The translations under genes were made by a program, and so were the position numbers. The notes below the pieces were generated by a model. It was not told where the DNA came from and did not search any database. It saw nothing but the letters and a program-made list of their open reading frames with translations. A stretch of DNA of 64,000 bases from NCBI GenBank assembly GCA_030340625.1, contig JAOPHQ010005200.1, positions 1-64,000 of the forward strand, given 5' to 3'. Below are positions 1-11,190 of the stretch, piece by piece. Position 1 is the first letter of the stretch; the number at the start of each line of letters is the position of its first letter. The stretch is from Merluccius polli (taxonomy: Eukaryota > Chordata > Actinopteri > Gadiformes > Merlucciidae).

Positions 1-373
1 TCATGCGCCAGAAACCACGTTGCGCGCAGTATACAAACGGCAGATGCAGTGAGCATTAGCATTACATTAGCCTCCGCCCGCCACCGTACTTCCGCTCAAT
101 AACTGAAATTCGCGCACACCTCTACGTCACTGTTCTCAGGCCGCGCCTCCTGTTCGCTGATTGGACCGCAGATTTTGGGGAAAAGAAATCGTTCTAACAT
201 AGTAGCATCGCCAGACCTTAGTACTGAAGTGAAATGAAATGAGCGGAAGTACGTAGGTGGGCGGAGCCAGGCTACTTCATCATCTGCTGGATCATCACTT
301 TCTACACAACATGAGTTACAGTTACACTTCATCTAGCAGGCGGCTGAATCCTTGGAGGAGACATTGTCTCACT

Positions 374-1912
374 CAGTACGTTTACATGCACAGATTAATT
401 CGATTAAAGCCATTGCTCGTCTACGCTCCGCAATTGGACAACTGCAATTGTCCGCGTATACATGGCGGCGAGTAAATCGATTCATTGGCCGAAGCGTGTA
501 ACCCCCCCCGTACGATAGGTGGCGCTTGTGCCCATTTCAACTAGTGCTAATAGAGCCACACCGGTTGAACCCCTTTTACCGTCACCAGCAACAACAAACT
601 CATTCGAGAAATATGTTTTCAGTAAGACAGCTGTCAGTTCACTTTCGGGTCCAATATCTTTCTCTCCCGCCTCTCGGTCGTATGCGGACCCGCTCCGCTG
701 CTCTGCCGGCGGGAGCGGGTCCGCATACGACCGAGAGGAACAGTGGAGCCGGCAATGGAGAAATGATACGGACCCGAAGTGAACTGACAGCCTGTCTGCT
801 GAAACATCGCTCTTCCTCCTCCCATGTCGCGTTTCAGTCTGGACTTCAGAGAGTCAAAGCCAAAGTTAATATCCCCCCAATTCCTTTTCCCCATGGGCCG
901 AGATAAACCCGACTAGGAGTCTTTACTTGTTGTGTACCAGAGAGTCGGAGAACCCCGACGCAGTCTGTATAAAGATTCATATATCAGAGAATACCGCCGT
1001 CAGTTCAGCCCGCGGCGCAATGAATGAATAAAGATCGTAGTTATTTTACAACCTCGTTGATGACGCACACATTTAGAAAAACATGTACTTTAAATTCAGG
1101 CCTTGGGTTAAACCGAAGCGTAGTGTGTACTGAATGCACGTTGATGATGATACTCCTTATAGGGGTACATTGGCACGGCACCGCTTCCCTCATCTTCTGC
1201 ACCAGCTTTTTTAAATACACCGCCGACCCAAAGTTAGTGTACAGCTGTCTGCTGAAAACATTTCTCCCACCAGAACCCCTCCGCCGTATACATTCCCCGC
1301 CGCGGCGCAATGAATGAATAAATATCGTAAACACGTCGGGAGAAAAAAACATTTATTTTGACAGATGTGCCCGAAGTCACTACTTTACAACCTCGTTGAT
1401 GACCCACATTTAGAAAAACGTACTTTTAATTCAGCCTTGGGTGAAATGGAAGCGTAGTGTCCGCGTGCCTCCACCTTTAATGCATGCCATGCGCGCTCCC
1501 CGCGGCCGGGACACAACTCTTATAGGGGGTAACTACATTCACCGCTTCCTCCATCTTCTGCGCCACCTTTTTAAATAAATCGCCGTTTCTCGTTATCCCC
1601 TTATCCGACGGCGGCGACAACACAACCAACAACAACACAAGACTATCGTCTCTTTCTACTTCCGGCTCACGGCCCCGGGAAGAGATTTCCAGCATGCGCA
1701 GAACGCAATTCAACGCATAAGCCAATTCGATTGGCTACATGCACGCTTAGTCGGACTATGAATCGCATAATCTAGGGGTCTTAACTCGATATGAGTAAGT
1801 CGATTCGAACCGATTATAGCTCGACTAAGGTGTATACATGCATCTTAGTAATCCAATCATAGTTGGATTAAGCCAATATGTCGACTTTCCTTGAGTGTCA
1901 TGTAACGTACTG
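374..1912. mobile_element. Non-autonomous inverted-repeat element (MITE-like), copy A
   Basis: The ends are inverted copies of CAGTACGTTTACATG (left at 374; the right end at 1912 has lost one A). No transposase reading frame is present. Inside are a long foldback (629-792) and two diverged direct copies of a roughly 335-bp block (about 1024 and 1360), each with the same CTCGTTGATGAC and CCGCTTCC..ATCTTCTGC landmarks. It lies just 28 bp beyond the terminal LRR exon, in the intron before the PRY-SPRY part. The superfamily was not identified and no clear target duplication was seen. Confidence 0.6.
629..792. other. Long foldback (hairpin) inside the MITE, copy A
   Basis: Two arms of about 75 bases are inverted complements: the outer arm CAGCTGTCAGTTCACTT returns as its complement at 776-792, and the inner arm CCTCTCGGTCGTATGCGGAC returns at 718-738. 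The short GC-rich centre is around 700. Copy A has several one-base bulges relative to copy B. Confidence 0.75.
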
Positions 1913-1940
1913 CCTGAGTGGTGAGCTGTCCTCTCCATAC

Positions 1941-2118
1941 CTGAGAGTGTCCAGTCTCCAGCCTGGATCCTCCAGTCCAGCAGAGAGCAGCGTAACTCCT
2001 GAGTCTCCTGCAGGGTGATTGTAGCTCAGGTCCAGCTCTCTCAGATGGGAGGGGGTTGGAGCTCAGAGCTGAGGCCATAGAAGCACAGCCTTCCTGTGTG
2101 ACCATGCAGCCAGACAAC
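1941..2118 (-). pseudogene. Terminal LRR exon, copy A (1-nt insertion)
   Basis: It encodes the terminal fish-NLR LRR, beginning LSGCMVTQEGCAS with later WRLDTL. It is 178 nt against 177 in copy B because of an extra G in the GGGAGGGGG run, so the frame breaks after the SNP residues. The acceptor follows a long (TG)n tract, and the donor is CTCAG|GTATGG at 1941. Confidence 0.85.

Positions 2119-2120
<2 letters not shown>

Positions 2121-2174
<54 letters not shown>
2121..2174. repeat. (AC)n microsatellite at the terminal LRR exon acceptor, copy A
   Basis: About 27 AC units lie immediately next to the acceptor, so on the coding strand the exon is preceded by (TG)n then TAG. The tract occupies the place of the polypyrimidine tract. 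Confidence 0.95.
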
Positions 2175-2176
<2 letters not shown>

Positions 2177-2301
2177 TTTCTTATAAAACAAATCTATATT
2201 TAGCCGTGTGATTTCTAACTTTAATGGATGTAAATCTGTTAGAGGTCTTCTGATGAGGAGCCTTGTGGTGGGACTGTTTGCACATTGAGTCCAACCTGAA
2301 C

Positions 2302-2475
2302 CTGAGAGTCTCCAGTCTACAGTGTGGACTCCCCAGTCCAGCAGAGAGCAGCTTCACTCCTGAATCCTGCAGATCATTGGTACTCAGGTCCAGCTCTCTC
2401 AGACTAGAGGAGTTGGAGCTGAGAACTGAGGCCAGAGCTTCACAGCCTCTCTCTGACAGATGACAGCCATTCAGC
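2302..2475 (-). CDS. LRR exon 4, copy A
   Basis: 174 nt, phase 2 at both ends, open throughout. It encodes LNGC.LSERGCEALASVLSS followed by SLRELDLSTNDLQDSGVK. The donor is intact (CAG|GTTCAG) although its intron side differs from copy B by small insertions. Confidence 0.88.
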
Positions 2476-2704
2476 CTTTAATGAACAATAGATACAAACA
2501 TTAATTATTATAGGTTTCACAGAAATAACAGAAATATCTTTTAAAAATCATACAAAACTGCCAATAGCTTTGCTTCTAATCACTTTTAAAACAAAGATTA
2601 AAATACAGTATTTAAGAACAGTCTTCATAGAAATATTATTATAAAATGAATTAATACTGAAGCACACATTAGGTATTACATTTATCACATTGAGTCCAAC
2701 TGAC

Positions 2705-2878
2705 CTGAGAGTCTCCAGTCTACAGTGTGGACTCCCCAGTCCAGCAGAGAGCAGCTTCACTCCTGAATCCTGCAGATCATTGGTACTCAGGTCCAGCTCT
2801 CTCAGACTAGAGGAGGTGGAGCTGAGAACTGAGGCCAGAGCTTCACAGCCTCTCTCTGACAGATTACAGCCATTCAGC
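2705..2878 (-). CDS. LRR exon 3, copy A
   Basis: 174 nt, phase 2, open. It is nearly identical to LRR exons 1, 2 and 4. The donor is CTCAG|GTCAGT, and the acceptor AAAG follows TTCATT. Confidence 0.9.
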
Positions 2879-3097
2879 CTTTAATGAACAATAGATACAA
2901 ACATTAATTATTATAGGTTTCATGGAAATCACAGAAATATATTTTATACATCGTGCAAAACTGCAAATAGTGTAGCTACTAATCACTTAAAAAACAAAGA
3001 TTAAAATACAATATTTAAGAACAGTCTTCATGGAAAATATTAATATAACATGACTCAATACTGAAGCATTACATTTATCACATTGAGTCCAACTGAC

Positions 3098-3271
3098 CTG
3101 AGAGTCTCCAGTCTACAGTGTGGACTCCCCAGTCCAGCAGAGAGCAGCTTCACTCCTGAATCCTGCAGATCATTGGTCCTCAGGTCCAGCTCTCTCAGAC
3201 TAGAGGAGTTGGAGCTGAGAACTGAGGCCAGAGCTTCACAGCCTCTCTCTGACAGATTACAGCCATTCAGC
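3098..3271 (-). CDS. LRR exon 2, copy A
   Basis: 174 nt, phase 2, open. It differs from its neighbours by a few bases (for example LSTNDL becomes LRTNDL). Its flanking introns are near-copies of those around exons 1 and 3. Confidence 0.9.
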
Positions 3272-3489
3272 CTTTAATGAACAATAGATACAAACATTAA
3301 TTATTATAGGTTTCATGGAAATCACAGAAATATCTTTTATACATCATGCAAAACTGCAAATAGTGTAGCTACTAATCACTTAAAAAACAAAGATTAAAAT
3401 ACAATATTTAAGAACAGTCTTCATGGAACTATTAATATAACATGACTCAATACTGGAGCATTACATTTATCACATTGAGTCCAACTGAC

Positions 3490-3663
3490 CTGAGAGTCTC
3501 CAGTCTACAGTGTGGACTCCCCAGTCCAGCAGAGAGCCGCTTCACTCCTGAATCCTGCAGATCATTGGTACTCAGGTCCAGCTCTCTCAGACTAGAGGAG
3601 GTGGAGCTGAGAACTGAGGCCAGAGCTTCACAGCCTCTCTCTGACAGATTACAGCCATTCAGC
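3490..3663 (-). CDS. LRR exon 1, copy A
   Basis: 174 nt, phase 2, open. It is the first LRR exon after the NACHT exon in transcription order and has the same LSERGCEALASVL and LRELDLSTNDLQ signature. Confidence 0.9.
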
Positions 3664-3903
3664 CTTTAATGAACAATAGATACAAACACGTTAGATTCAT
3701 ACACTTTTCACATTTTCAACATATACATTTGTGTAAAGCAAAGCTAAATAATTAACATAAATTCTCACTTCTTCATTCATTTAAATCAACTCCTACATGT
3801 AGACCCTGTAATGTCCAGTAAACTGTTATTTAATGTCATCTTACTGAACACACCAAGTCATGGATTCGACTTTCAAATACAAAACAGATGATAGTTAATT
3901 ATT

Positions 3904-4565
3904 TGTTATTAGTGAACCTACAGAGATGTTTTGTATATTATTATAACTTTTATATTCTAGTATTATGTATATTGTGGTGTGTGTATTCTAATACATGTTA
4001 TTAGTGAACCTACAGAGATGTTTTGTATATTATTATAACTTTTATATTCTAGTATTATGTATATTGTGTTGTGTGTATTGTAATACATGTTATTAGTGAA
4101 CCTACAGAGATGTTTTGTATATTATTATAACTTTTATATTCTAGTATTATGTATATTGTGTTGTGTGTATTGTAATACATGTTATTAGTGAACCTACAGA
4201 GATGTTTTGTATATTATTATAACTTTTATATTCTAGTATTATGTATATTGTGTTGTGTGTATTGTAATACATGTTATTAGTGAACCTACAGAGATGTTTT
4301 GTATATTATTATAACTTTTATATTCTAGTATTATGTATATTGTGGTGTGTGTATTGTAATACATGTTATTAGTGAACCTACAGAGATGTTTTGTATATTA
4401 TTATAACTTTTATATTCTAGTATTATGTATATTGTGTTGTGTGTATTGTAATACATGTTATTAGTGAACCTACAGAGATGTTTTGTATATTATTATAACT
4501 TTTATATTCTAGTATTATGTATATTGTGATGTGTGTATTGTAATACATGTTATTAGTGAACCTAC
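3904..4565 (-). repeat. 92-bp minisatellite carrying splice-donor copies, copy A
   Basis: Seven intronic units of about 92 bp end exactly at the NACHT exon. Each unit contains, on the minus strand, AAAACATCTCT|GTAGGTTCA, the same sequence as the authentic exon end and 5' splice site at 4566. Units start near 3917, 4010, 4101, 4193, 4285, 4377 and 4468, and the eighth copy is the real donor. The rest of each unit is AT-rich. Confidence 0.95.
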
Positions 4566-6353
4566 AGAGATGTTTTGGAGGCTTTGACCACTGGCAGCAG
4601 CCTCAGAAGAGTCCTCCTCTGAAGCTTTGTATTTCTTCAGGTCAAACACGTCCAGCTCCTCTTCTGATGTCAGTAAGATGAAGCCCAGAGCTGACCACTG
4701 AGCAGAGGAGAGAGATAGCTCTGGAGAGATCTCCTGATGTCAGGTACTGTTGGATGTCCTCCACTAGAGAACGGTCCTTCAGCTCATTCAGACAGTGGAA
4801 CAGATTGATGCTTCTCTCTGGAGAGATATCTCCACCTATCTTCTCCTTGATGTAGCTGACTGTTCTCTGATTGGTCTGTGAGCTACTGCCTGTCTGTCCC
4901 AGTAAACCTCTTCGGAGAATCTGATTGGTCTCCAGAGAGAGGCCCAGGAGGAAGCGGAGGAACAAGTCCAGGTGTCCGTTCTCACTCAGTAAGGCCTTGT
5001 CCACAGCACTCTGGTAGAGGAGGAGGTCATCTTCCCCAGAGGTTGGTCGTTCATCTGAGAGCAGGTTGACACCAGTGACTCTGAAGGTCAGAAAGACATG
5101 AAGGGCAGCCAGAAACTCCTGAAAGCTCAGATGGACAAAGCAGAAGACCTTGTCCTGGTACAGCCCACACTCCTCTTTAAAGATCTGGGTGAACACTCCT
5201 GAGTACACTGAGGCGGCTCTGATATCGATGCCACACTCCTCCAGGTCTGCCTGGTAGAAGATCAGGTTGCCTTTCTCCAGCTGGTTAAAAGCCAGTTTTC
5301 CCAGAGAAACAATGATCTCCTTGCTCTCTGAACTCCAGTGTGGATCTGTTTCAGCTCTCCCATGATACTTCCTGTCCCCCTGTATGGACTGAACCCTCAG
5401 GAAGTGGATGTACATCTGAGTCACAGTGTTGGGTATCTCTTCTCCACTCTGGGATGTTGTGAAGAAGTCCTCCATAACTGTAGCAGAGATCCAACAGAAG
5501 ACGGGGATGTGACACATGATGTGGAGGCTTCGTGATTTCTTGACGTGGGAGATGATTTTCCTGGCCAGCGTCTCATCTCTGAATCTCTTCCTGAAGTATT
5601 CCTTCTTCTGTGGGTCGGTGAACCCTCTCACCTCCTGTCACCATGCCAACACACTCAGCAGGGATCTGATTGGCTGCCGCAGGGCGTGTGGTTATCCAGA
5701 TGCGGGCGGAGGGAAGCAGGTCGCCCCTGATGAGGTTTGTCAGCAGCACGTCCACCGAGGTCGGCGCTGTGACATCAGTCCAGATCCGGTTCTTCTGGAA
5801 GTCCAGAGGAAGTCGACACTCATCCAGACCATCCAAGATGAAGACAACTTGGAACCGGCTCGTATCTGCAGATTCCTGCTTGCTTGGTCTCAATAAAGAA
5901 GTGATGAAGAAGTCCCACCAAGCTGAACTCTTTCCCTTCCAGTAAATTCAGCTCTCTGAAAGTGAAGGGAAATGTGAAGTGTATGTCCTGGTTGGCTTTG
6001 CCTTCAGCCCAGTCCAGAGTGAACTTGTGTGTTAAGATGGTTTTACCGATGCCGGCCACTCCAGTTGTCATTATCGTTCTGATTGGTTGATCTTGTCCAG
6101 GTAAGGGTTTCAAGATGTCTTCACATTTGATTGGCGTTTCCCTCCTTGGCTGGTTTCCTGGAAGCTGTTTCAATCAGTCTGACCTCATGTTCCTGGTTGA
6201 CGTCTCCACTGTGTCCCTCTGTGATGAAGATCTCTGTGTAGATCTCATTCAGATCTGTTGCTTGTCCTGCTTTAGGGACTCCTTCAAACACACGCTGGGT
6301 CTTCTCCTTCAGATGAGACTTGAGTTTTTGTTGGCACTTGACAGCAAAATGTT
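4566..6353 (-). pseudogene. FISNA-NACHT exon, copy A (five 1-nt insertions)
   Basis: The exon has the same boundaries as copy B but is 1788 nt instead of 1783. The FISNA part (VFEGVPKAG, LNEIYTE), Walker A GVAGIGKT, Walker B FILDGLDEC, ARIWITTRP and FVHLSFQEFLAAL are all present but fall in different frames. The extra bases are near 6141 (C), 5857 (G), 5636 (T), 4718 and 4614. Between them the reading frame is open for long stretches, which fits either very recent decay or sequencing insertions. Confidence 0.9.
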
Positions 6354-6649
6354 CTGAATGAAGAAACAACAGAAGTCATCAGTCAGGATGTTAATGTGAG
6401 CGGCTCCAACTCGTTGCTTTACTGTTGGCTAAACGAGTAATCAATCAAAGAATGATCAGTGTTTTAGCAACACCACCATCAGATCCAAAGGTGTGTACAG
6501 TTTTTAATCTAAAGTTTGATAGAAACATATCCCCCATTATGTCATTTAGTCTGTGCTTTATATTTAAGCTGTGAAAATATGAGTCTATTACTGTTTTTTC
6601 TTTCAACATAAGAGTTTTGCTGATTTGTTTCAAAATAAGAGTCTCTTAC

Positions 6650-6969
6650 TGCTCTGCAGAGAGTCGGCCAGCTCCTCCTGCTTCAACTGCTTCAGGCAGA
6701 GCACTGTGATGTCTACCACTCCGTCTATGGCGCGCCTCCTCTGCTCCTCTTCCTCACCATCCACCACCTCCTCCTCCTCCTCCCTCTGACTCTCTGAGCA
6801 TTGTGGGTAATCTGGGAAGTGACCCCTCCAGAGCTTCTTCAGCTCCTTGTCTAGAAAAGCGTGTGCGTCCTCCTCAGCCCTCTGCAGCAGAACAAACATC
6901 AATGAGAACTTGACTCTGAACTCACTGAGGACATCAGAAGCATCTGTCCTAGATTCACGTCCCGCTGGT
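6650..6969 (-). CDS. Charged linker exon before FISNA, copy A
   Basis: 320 nt, open, with phase 2 start and phase 1 end. It contains DKELKKLWRGHFPDYPQC, a QREEEEEVVDGEEEEQRRR acidic-basic stretch and LKQLKQEELADSLQS, the segment that precedes FISNA in fish NLRC3-like proteins. The acceptor CTTCCCTCTGTAG|A keeps the frame from the repeat exons. Confidence 0.82.
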
Positions 6970-7144
6970 CTACAGAGGGAAGCCTGGAGACCATCAGCAC
7001 CACAAGAGATGCTTTCTAATGTTCATGTAGAGCTGGAGTCAAATGTCTTGTTGGACCTTTACACACCTGGATCAGCTCTGTTGGATACTGCTGTACACAC
7101 TGAGCACTGGGAACCTTTGACCTCTCCTGGTGTCGTCTGTGGAG

Positions 7145-7145
<1 letters not shown>

Positions 7146-7192
<47 letters not shown>

Positions 7193-7385
7193 TAAAGACT
7201 GCTTAATGGGGAGTCTGAAGGTCCAGAACTATTTAGTTTCCCTGACTTGTTACGTCTGATAAGTACAGTCTGATGTTCTGGTCTGTTTTCTGATCTGTTT
7301 GAAGCTCCTCCCTCTTCTTACTCGAGGGGCGTCCATCTTTAAATTGAGGAGATGATTCATAGGGCGGAGCCGACTATTGTGTGTA

Positions 7386-7457
<72 letters not shown>
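7146..7457. repeat. (AC)n and (TG)n microsatellites in the NLR intron, copy A
   Basis: An (AC)n tract (7146-7189) and a long interrupted (TG)n tract (about 7376-7457) flank 190 bp of unique intron. Copy B has the same pair with different lengths (51247-51296 and 51486-51558). Confidence 0.9.
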
Positions 7458-7458
<1 letters not shown>

Positions 7459-7595
7459 CTCGGTGATCGGCATGTTAAAGTTTCCAATTGTATAAGTGGT
7501 AATATTTGAGTTTGTATTGATAGTATATATTTATATATGTGACCAGGTATAACACAGATAGATAACATAGATAGTATAGAGAGAGGACATTCCAT

Positions 7596-8861
7596 CAGTC
7601 TTGTATAAAGTACTTGAAAGCGATACTTGAGTCAAAGTACAAGTATCTTACCAGAAAATGACTTTGGTAGAAGTAAAACTCACCTTTTAGAATATTACTT
7701 GAGTAAAAGTCTGAAAGTACCTGACATTTACTGTACTTAAGTACCAAAAGTAATTTTCTGATATAAAATGTAACTTATGTATTAGAAAGTAAAAGTAAAA
7801 GTATTTAAACAAAGTGAGCAGTTAGAATTTTGATTATGAAATGTATTTTGGCTCCTGTAATATCCAGGTACAGTACAGGGGAGAGGCTTCAACTTGTTCA
7901 ACATTAAAATTAAATAAATAACAATAAATATAAGTCGTACACATAAGACAACACTGGACTGATGTTATACTGATGTAATACTCAGATTAACACACTGCCA
8001 TGTAAACAGCATTCCCATAGTGGAGTAATCAATACTGAATGAAGACATGTGGAGTATTCCAGTCGTATTGGCATTATTGTAGACATGTAAACACCGTAAT
8101 CACACTGTGACGTCCCATCAGAGTATTGTAGGGCGACCATTTATGAGTTGGGGGGGGGGGGGGGGGGGTGCGCGCAATAGTAACACACCGCGGACCTATG
8201 TCCCCGCGGGCGGGACCTATGTCCCGCGGGCGGACCCTATGTCCCGCGGGCGGACCTATGTCCCGCGGGGCGGACCTATGACCGGCGGGGTTGTCTCAAA
8301 AAGGACAAATACGCGTCCGGACAGTCGGCCTAAAGCCGGACGAATGGCCCCGCCCAGAGTAATTGGCAGCATGCCGGTGTAGCCGTGGCGTTTAGAACAC
8401 ACACGCACAAAAACCACTTCGTCTGGGAAAAGACATGTCGCCATGGCAACAGTAAACAACAGCCACTTCCAGTTTGGGTTAAAATACCAATTGATGTCGC
8501 TACTGTTGATCTCGTCATTTGTGACGGAGAATCAGCAGAACTGCCGCAGCTGCAGACCGCTTCCGTGATTGGCCAAAGCAGATCTTCTTCTTCGTCGCGC
8601 GCGGTGTTTTTTTTTTCTTCGCGCTTGGAGGTTTATAAACAGGAAGTAGGTCACCAACTCGATTTTTATTTTGTAGTAACGAGTAACGAAGATGGTTATG
8701 GGAAATGTATCGGAGTAAAAGTACACATTTTAGTGAGGAAATGTAGTGGAGTAAAAGTAAAAGTTGTCAGAAATATAAATAACGAAGTAAAGTACAGATA
8801 CGTGAAAATTCTACTTAAGTACAGTAACGAAGTATTTGTACTTCGTTACATTACAACACTG
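7596..8861. mobile_element. hAT-type non-autonomous element with 8-bp target duplication, copy A
   Basis: The element starts CAGTCTTGTA and ends TACAACACTG, and is flanked on both sides by CATTCCAT (7588-7595 and 8862-8869). It contains the motif-rich AGTAAAAGTA/ACTTCGTTAC arms and no transposase. The paralogous intron at 11031-11050 has a single CATTCCAT followed by GATTGTATTTT, the uninterrupted site. The 8-bp duplication and the CAG..CTG ends indicate hAT. Confidence 0.88.
8147..8291. repeat. Poly-G run and 18-bp GC-rich repeats, copy A
   Basis: A run of about 18 G (8150-8168) is followed by four to five copies of an 18-bp unit GCGGACCTATGTCCCGCG (8188-8291) with a palindromic CCGCGG at the joins. 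Copy A has one-base changes in several units. Confidence 0.85.
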
Positions 8862-8893
8862 CATTCCATGATTGTATTTTCATCAGCGCTAAC

Positions 8894-9615
8894 CAGTGTT
8901 GTAGTCGAGTCACTATGCCTCGAGTCCGAGTCCAGGCTCGAGTCTCCAGTGTCCGAGTCCGAGTCGAGTCCCTATTGATCCACATCGAGTCCGAGTCGAG
9001 TCCCTATTGATCCACATCGAGTCCGAGCTCATAGGCGTCCTAATGGGGCAGCTCTGAACTTTCATATGTATTTACTGATTTTAACTGTAGTGCTCATAAC
9101 TACTGTCCTGTCCTCTTAATAATGACTCAGAAATGCAACTCTAATGTGCTTTATTTGCACATAACCATGTCTTATGAATAGCTCATCTATTCATGACAGA
9201 AGACATGGTTCTGAGCCACGGCGGGTCTGCGGTCCACCTCCGTAGCGGATCCAACGTGCAAGTGGACCCGATACGGTCCGTTTCGCGGATCCGTTCCGAA
9301 AGACGCAATACTCTGCGGCGGATTTGCTGTGTGGGTTATTTACGTAGTTACGTAATTACGTTACGTTAGTTACGTTATTGACTTAGTTACGTGTGATGTA
9401 TGACATGAAGCAGTAACATTCCCTTGCACTAATCATATACCAAATTATAGAATAATGGCATATTACTATTATAGCCTAATGACATAAAAAAAGTCAAGTC
9501 CTCGTCTTAATTCTCGAGTCCCTAATGCTCGAGTCCGAGTCAAGTCACGAGTCTCTAAATTTAGCTCACGAGTCGGACTCGAGTCCGAGTCCCGGACTCA
9601 AATACTACAACACTG
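8894..9615. mobile_element. Second hAT-type non-autonomous element, copy A
   Basis: The ends are CAGTGTTGTAGT and its inverse ACTACAACACTG. The flanks GCGCTAAC (8886-8893) and TCGCTAAC (9616-9623) are an 8-bp duplication with one mismatch, and the empty paralogous introns read TCTCTAAC. GAGTC-rich arms hold two copies of a 32-bp tandem unit (8960-9023). There is no coding sequence. Confidence 0.8.
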
Positions 9616-9633
9616 TCGCTAACTAATCCTTAC

Positions 9634-9750
9634 CTCTCCTCAACAGACTGATTTCCATCTTTAAAGTTAAAAGGTTGATCCATAGACCAGTCACTCTTCA
9701 TGGAGACACAGCTGGGTCCAGGGGAGTCTGCTCTCTCCTGCTGGACTCTT
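9634..9750 (-). CDS. 39-residue N-terminal repeat exon 4, copy A
   Basis: 117 nt, phase 2. It encodes RVQQERADSPGPSC, VSMKSDWSMDQP and FNFKDGNQSVEE. Acceptor TTTCTAG|A, donor GAGAG|GTAAGG. Confidence 0.9.
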
Positions 9751-10369
9751 CTAGAAATACAAGAAGCAGATTATTCTAGGTTTTAGAAGGGTTTTAATAA
9801 TAAACTTGGCTATTTAGCAGCTATTTCAATGTTTAAATGAGGTCAAAAGATACCACAACACTCTACCTACTAATAGTAACAGGTTGGTCATTTAATAAAC
9901 ATGAATAGAACAGGTTGCAATGTGTTTTCCTTTTATGATAATCCGTCTCCCTCAATAGCGCCTGTGTGATTTCTCCTCAGGTGAACAGCGCCGGTCCTGC
10001 TGTGCATTTTCATCAAAACTTTGCACAATGTTCAAACCACTTATTAGCTTTGTGATAACTAGAAGTGGCCGACTCTCACACTATGGCAGCCGTGTGTCTT
10101 CAGAAACTTGTAGGCTACACTGAAGCTCTGCAGTAACAGAGTCGGACTCGGACAGATGAGTGGATCCGAAAGCCACTGACGTCCACGCAGCAACCCCACA
10201 TGATATTGTAGTTTTGCGTTATTAAAATAACGCTGTAGAAATAAAATGGAAAAACAGAAAAAGGTGAGTTGATAAAAACGTGATTCTGCAGCAGTGGTGT
10301 CCGCCGGATACGATTCAGGCAGGGAAAGATTTGCACTATGAAGTGACTTTTTATCTTTTTCTCTCCGAT

Positions 10370-10466
10370 TATTGCTCCCCGAATATTACCAATATATGGA
10401 TTATCTATCGACCAGCCGCTCTTCATGGAGACACGGCCGGGTACAGAGTCTGCTCTCTGGACTCTT
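10370..10466 (-). pseudogene. Decayed N-terminal repeat exon in intron (first unit), copy A
   Basis: After a normal acceptor (TTTCTGTAG|AAGAGTCCAG) the minus strand still reads RVQ.RADSVPG, VSMKSGWSIDNP, clearly related to the 39-residue exons. It lacks a recognisable donor and part of the middle, so it is a dead exon copy. Confidence 0.75.
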
Positions 10467-10790
10467 CTACAGAAACAATGACAACCATCTGGACATGTGG
10501 AGGCTTGGCTGTTGTATTCTCATCATCATGTAGCCCAGCGATGGACTGAAACATGTCCTTCCTCTAATGTACATTCACTACTTTCTCTTGGAGAAGGCTG
10601 TTTGTGTCATTCATTACAGTAATGTCTGCGTGTGTGATGAGGTGACTGTGAGGTGGAAGGTGTGCTGACTGTTGGGGAGGACTTAAGAGAAAGAGAGACA
10701 GGGGGTCAAGAGCTGAGGACCACTGGGTCCACACAGACTATATCCTTTCATCTGCTGCAGATCACAGAAGAGTTCTGCCTTCAAGTGGTA

Positions 10791-10795
<5 letters not shown>

Positions 10796-10833
<38 letters not shown>

Positions 10834-10849
10834 GGGTAGCGAGCTGATA

Positions 10850-10897
<48 letters not shown>
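10796..10897. repeat. (TG)n microsatellites, first 1.44-kb unit, copy A
   Basis: Two TG tracts are separated by TTAGGGTAGCGAGCTGATAG. Confidence 0.9.
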
Positions 10898-10899
<2 letters not shown>

Positions 10900-11073
10900 C
10901 TCGGTGATTGGCATGTTAAAGTTTCCAATTGTATTAGTGGCAATATTTGAGTTTGTATTGATAATATATATTTATATATGTGACCAGGTATAACAAAGAT
11001 AGATAACATAGATAGATAGTATAGAGAGAGGACATTCCATGATTGTATTTTATCATCTCTAACTAATCCTTAC

Positions 11074-11190
11074 CTCTTCTCAACAGACTGATTTCCATCT
11101 TTAAAGTTAGCAGGATGATCCATAGACCAGTCACTCTTCATGGAGACACAGCTGGGTCCAGGGGAGTCTGCTCTCTCCTGCTGGACTCTT
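11074..11190 (-). CDS. 39-residue N-terminal repeat exon 3, copy A
   Basis: 117 nt, phase 2. It encodes the same RVQQERADSPGPSC and VSMKSDWSMDHP core with tail ANFKDGNQSVEK. The donor is AAGAG|GTAAGG. Confidence 0.9.

Noticed and set aside
2690..3669. Repeated plus-strand frames of 64-75 residues over the LRR exons (also 46802-47780)
   Set aside because: They are antisense to the real minus-strand LRR exons, which have matching splice sites, phases and family motifs.
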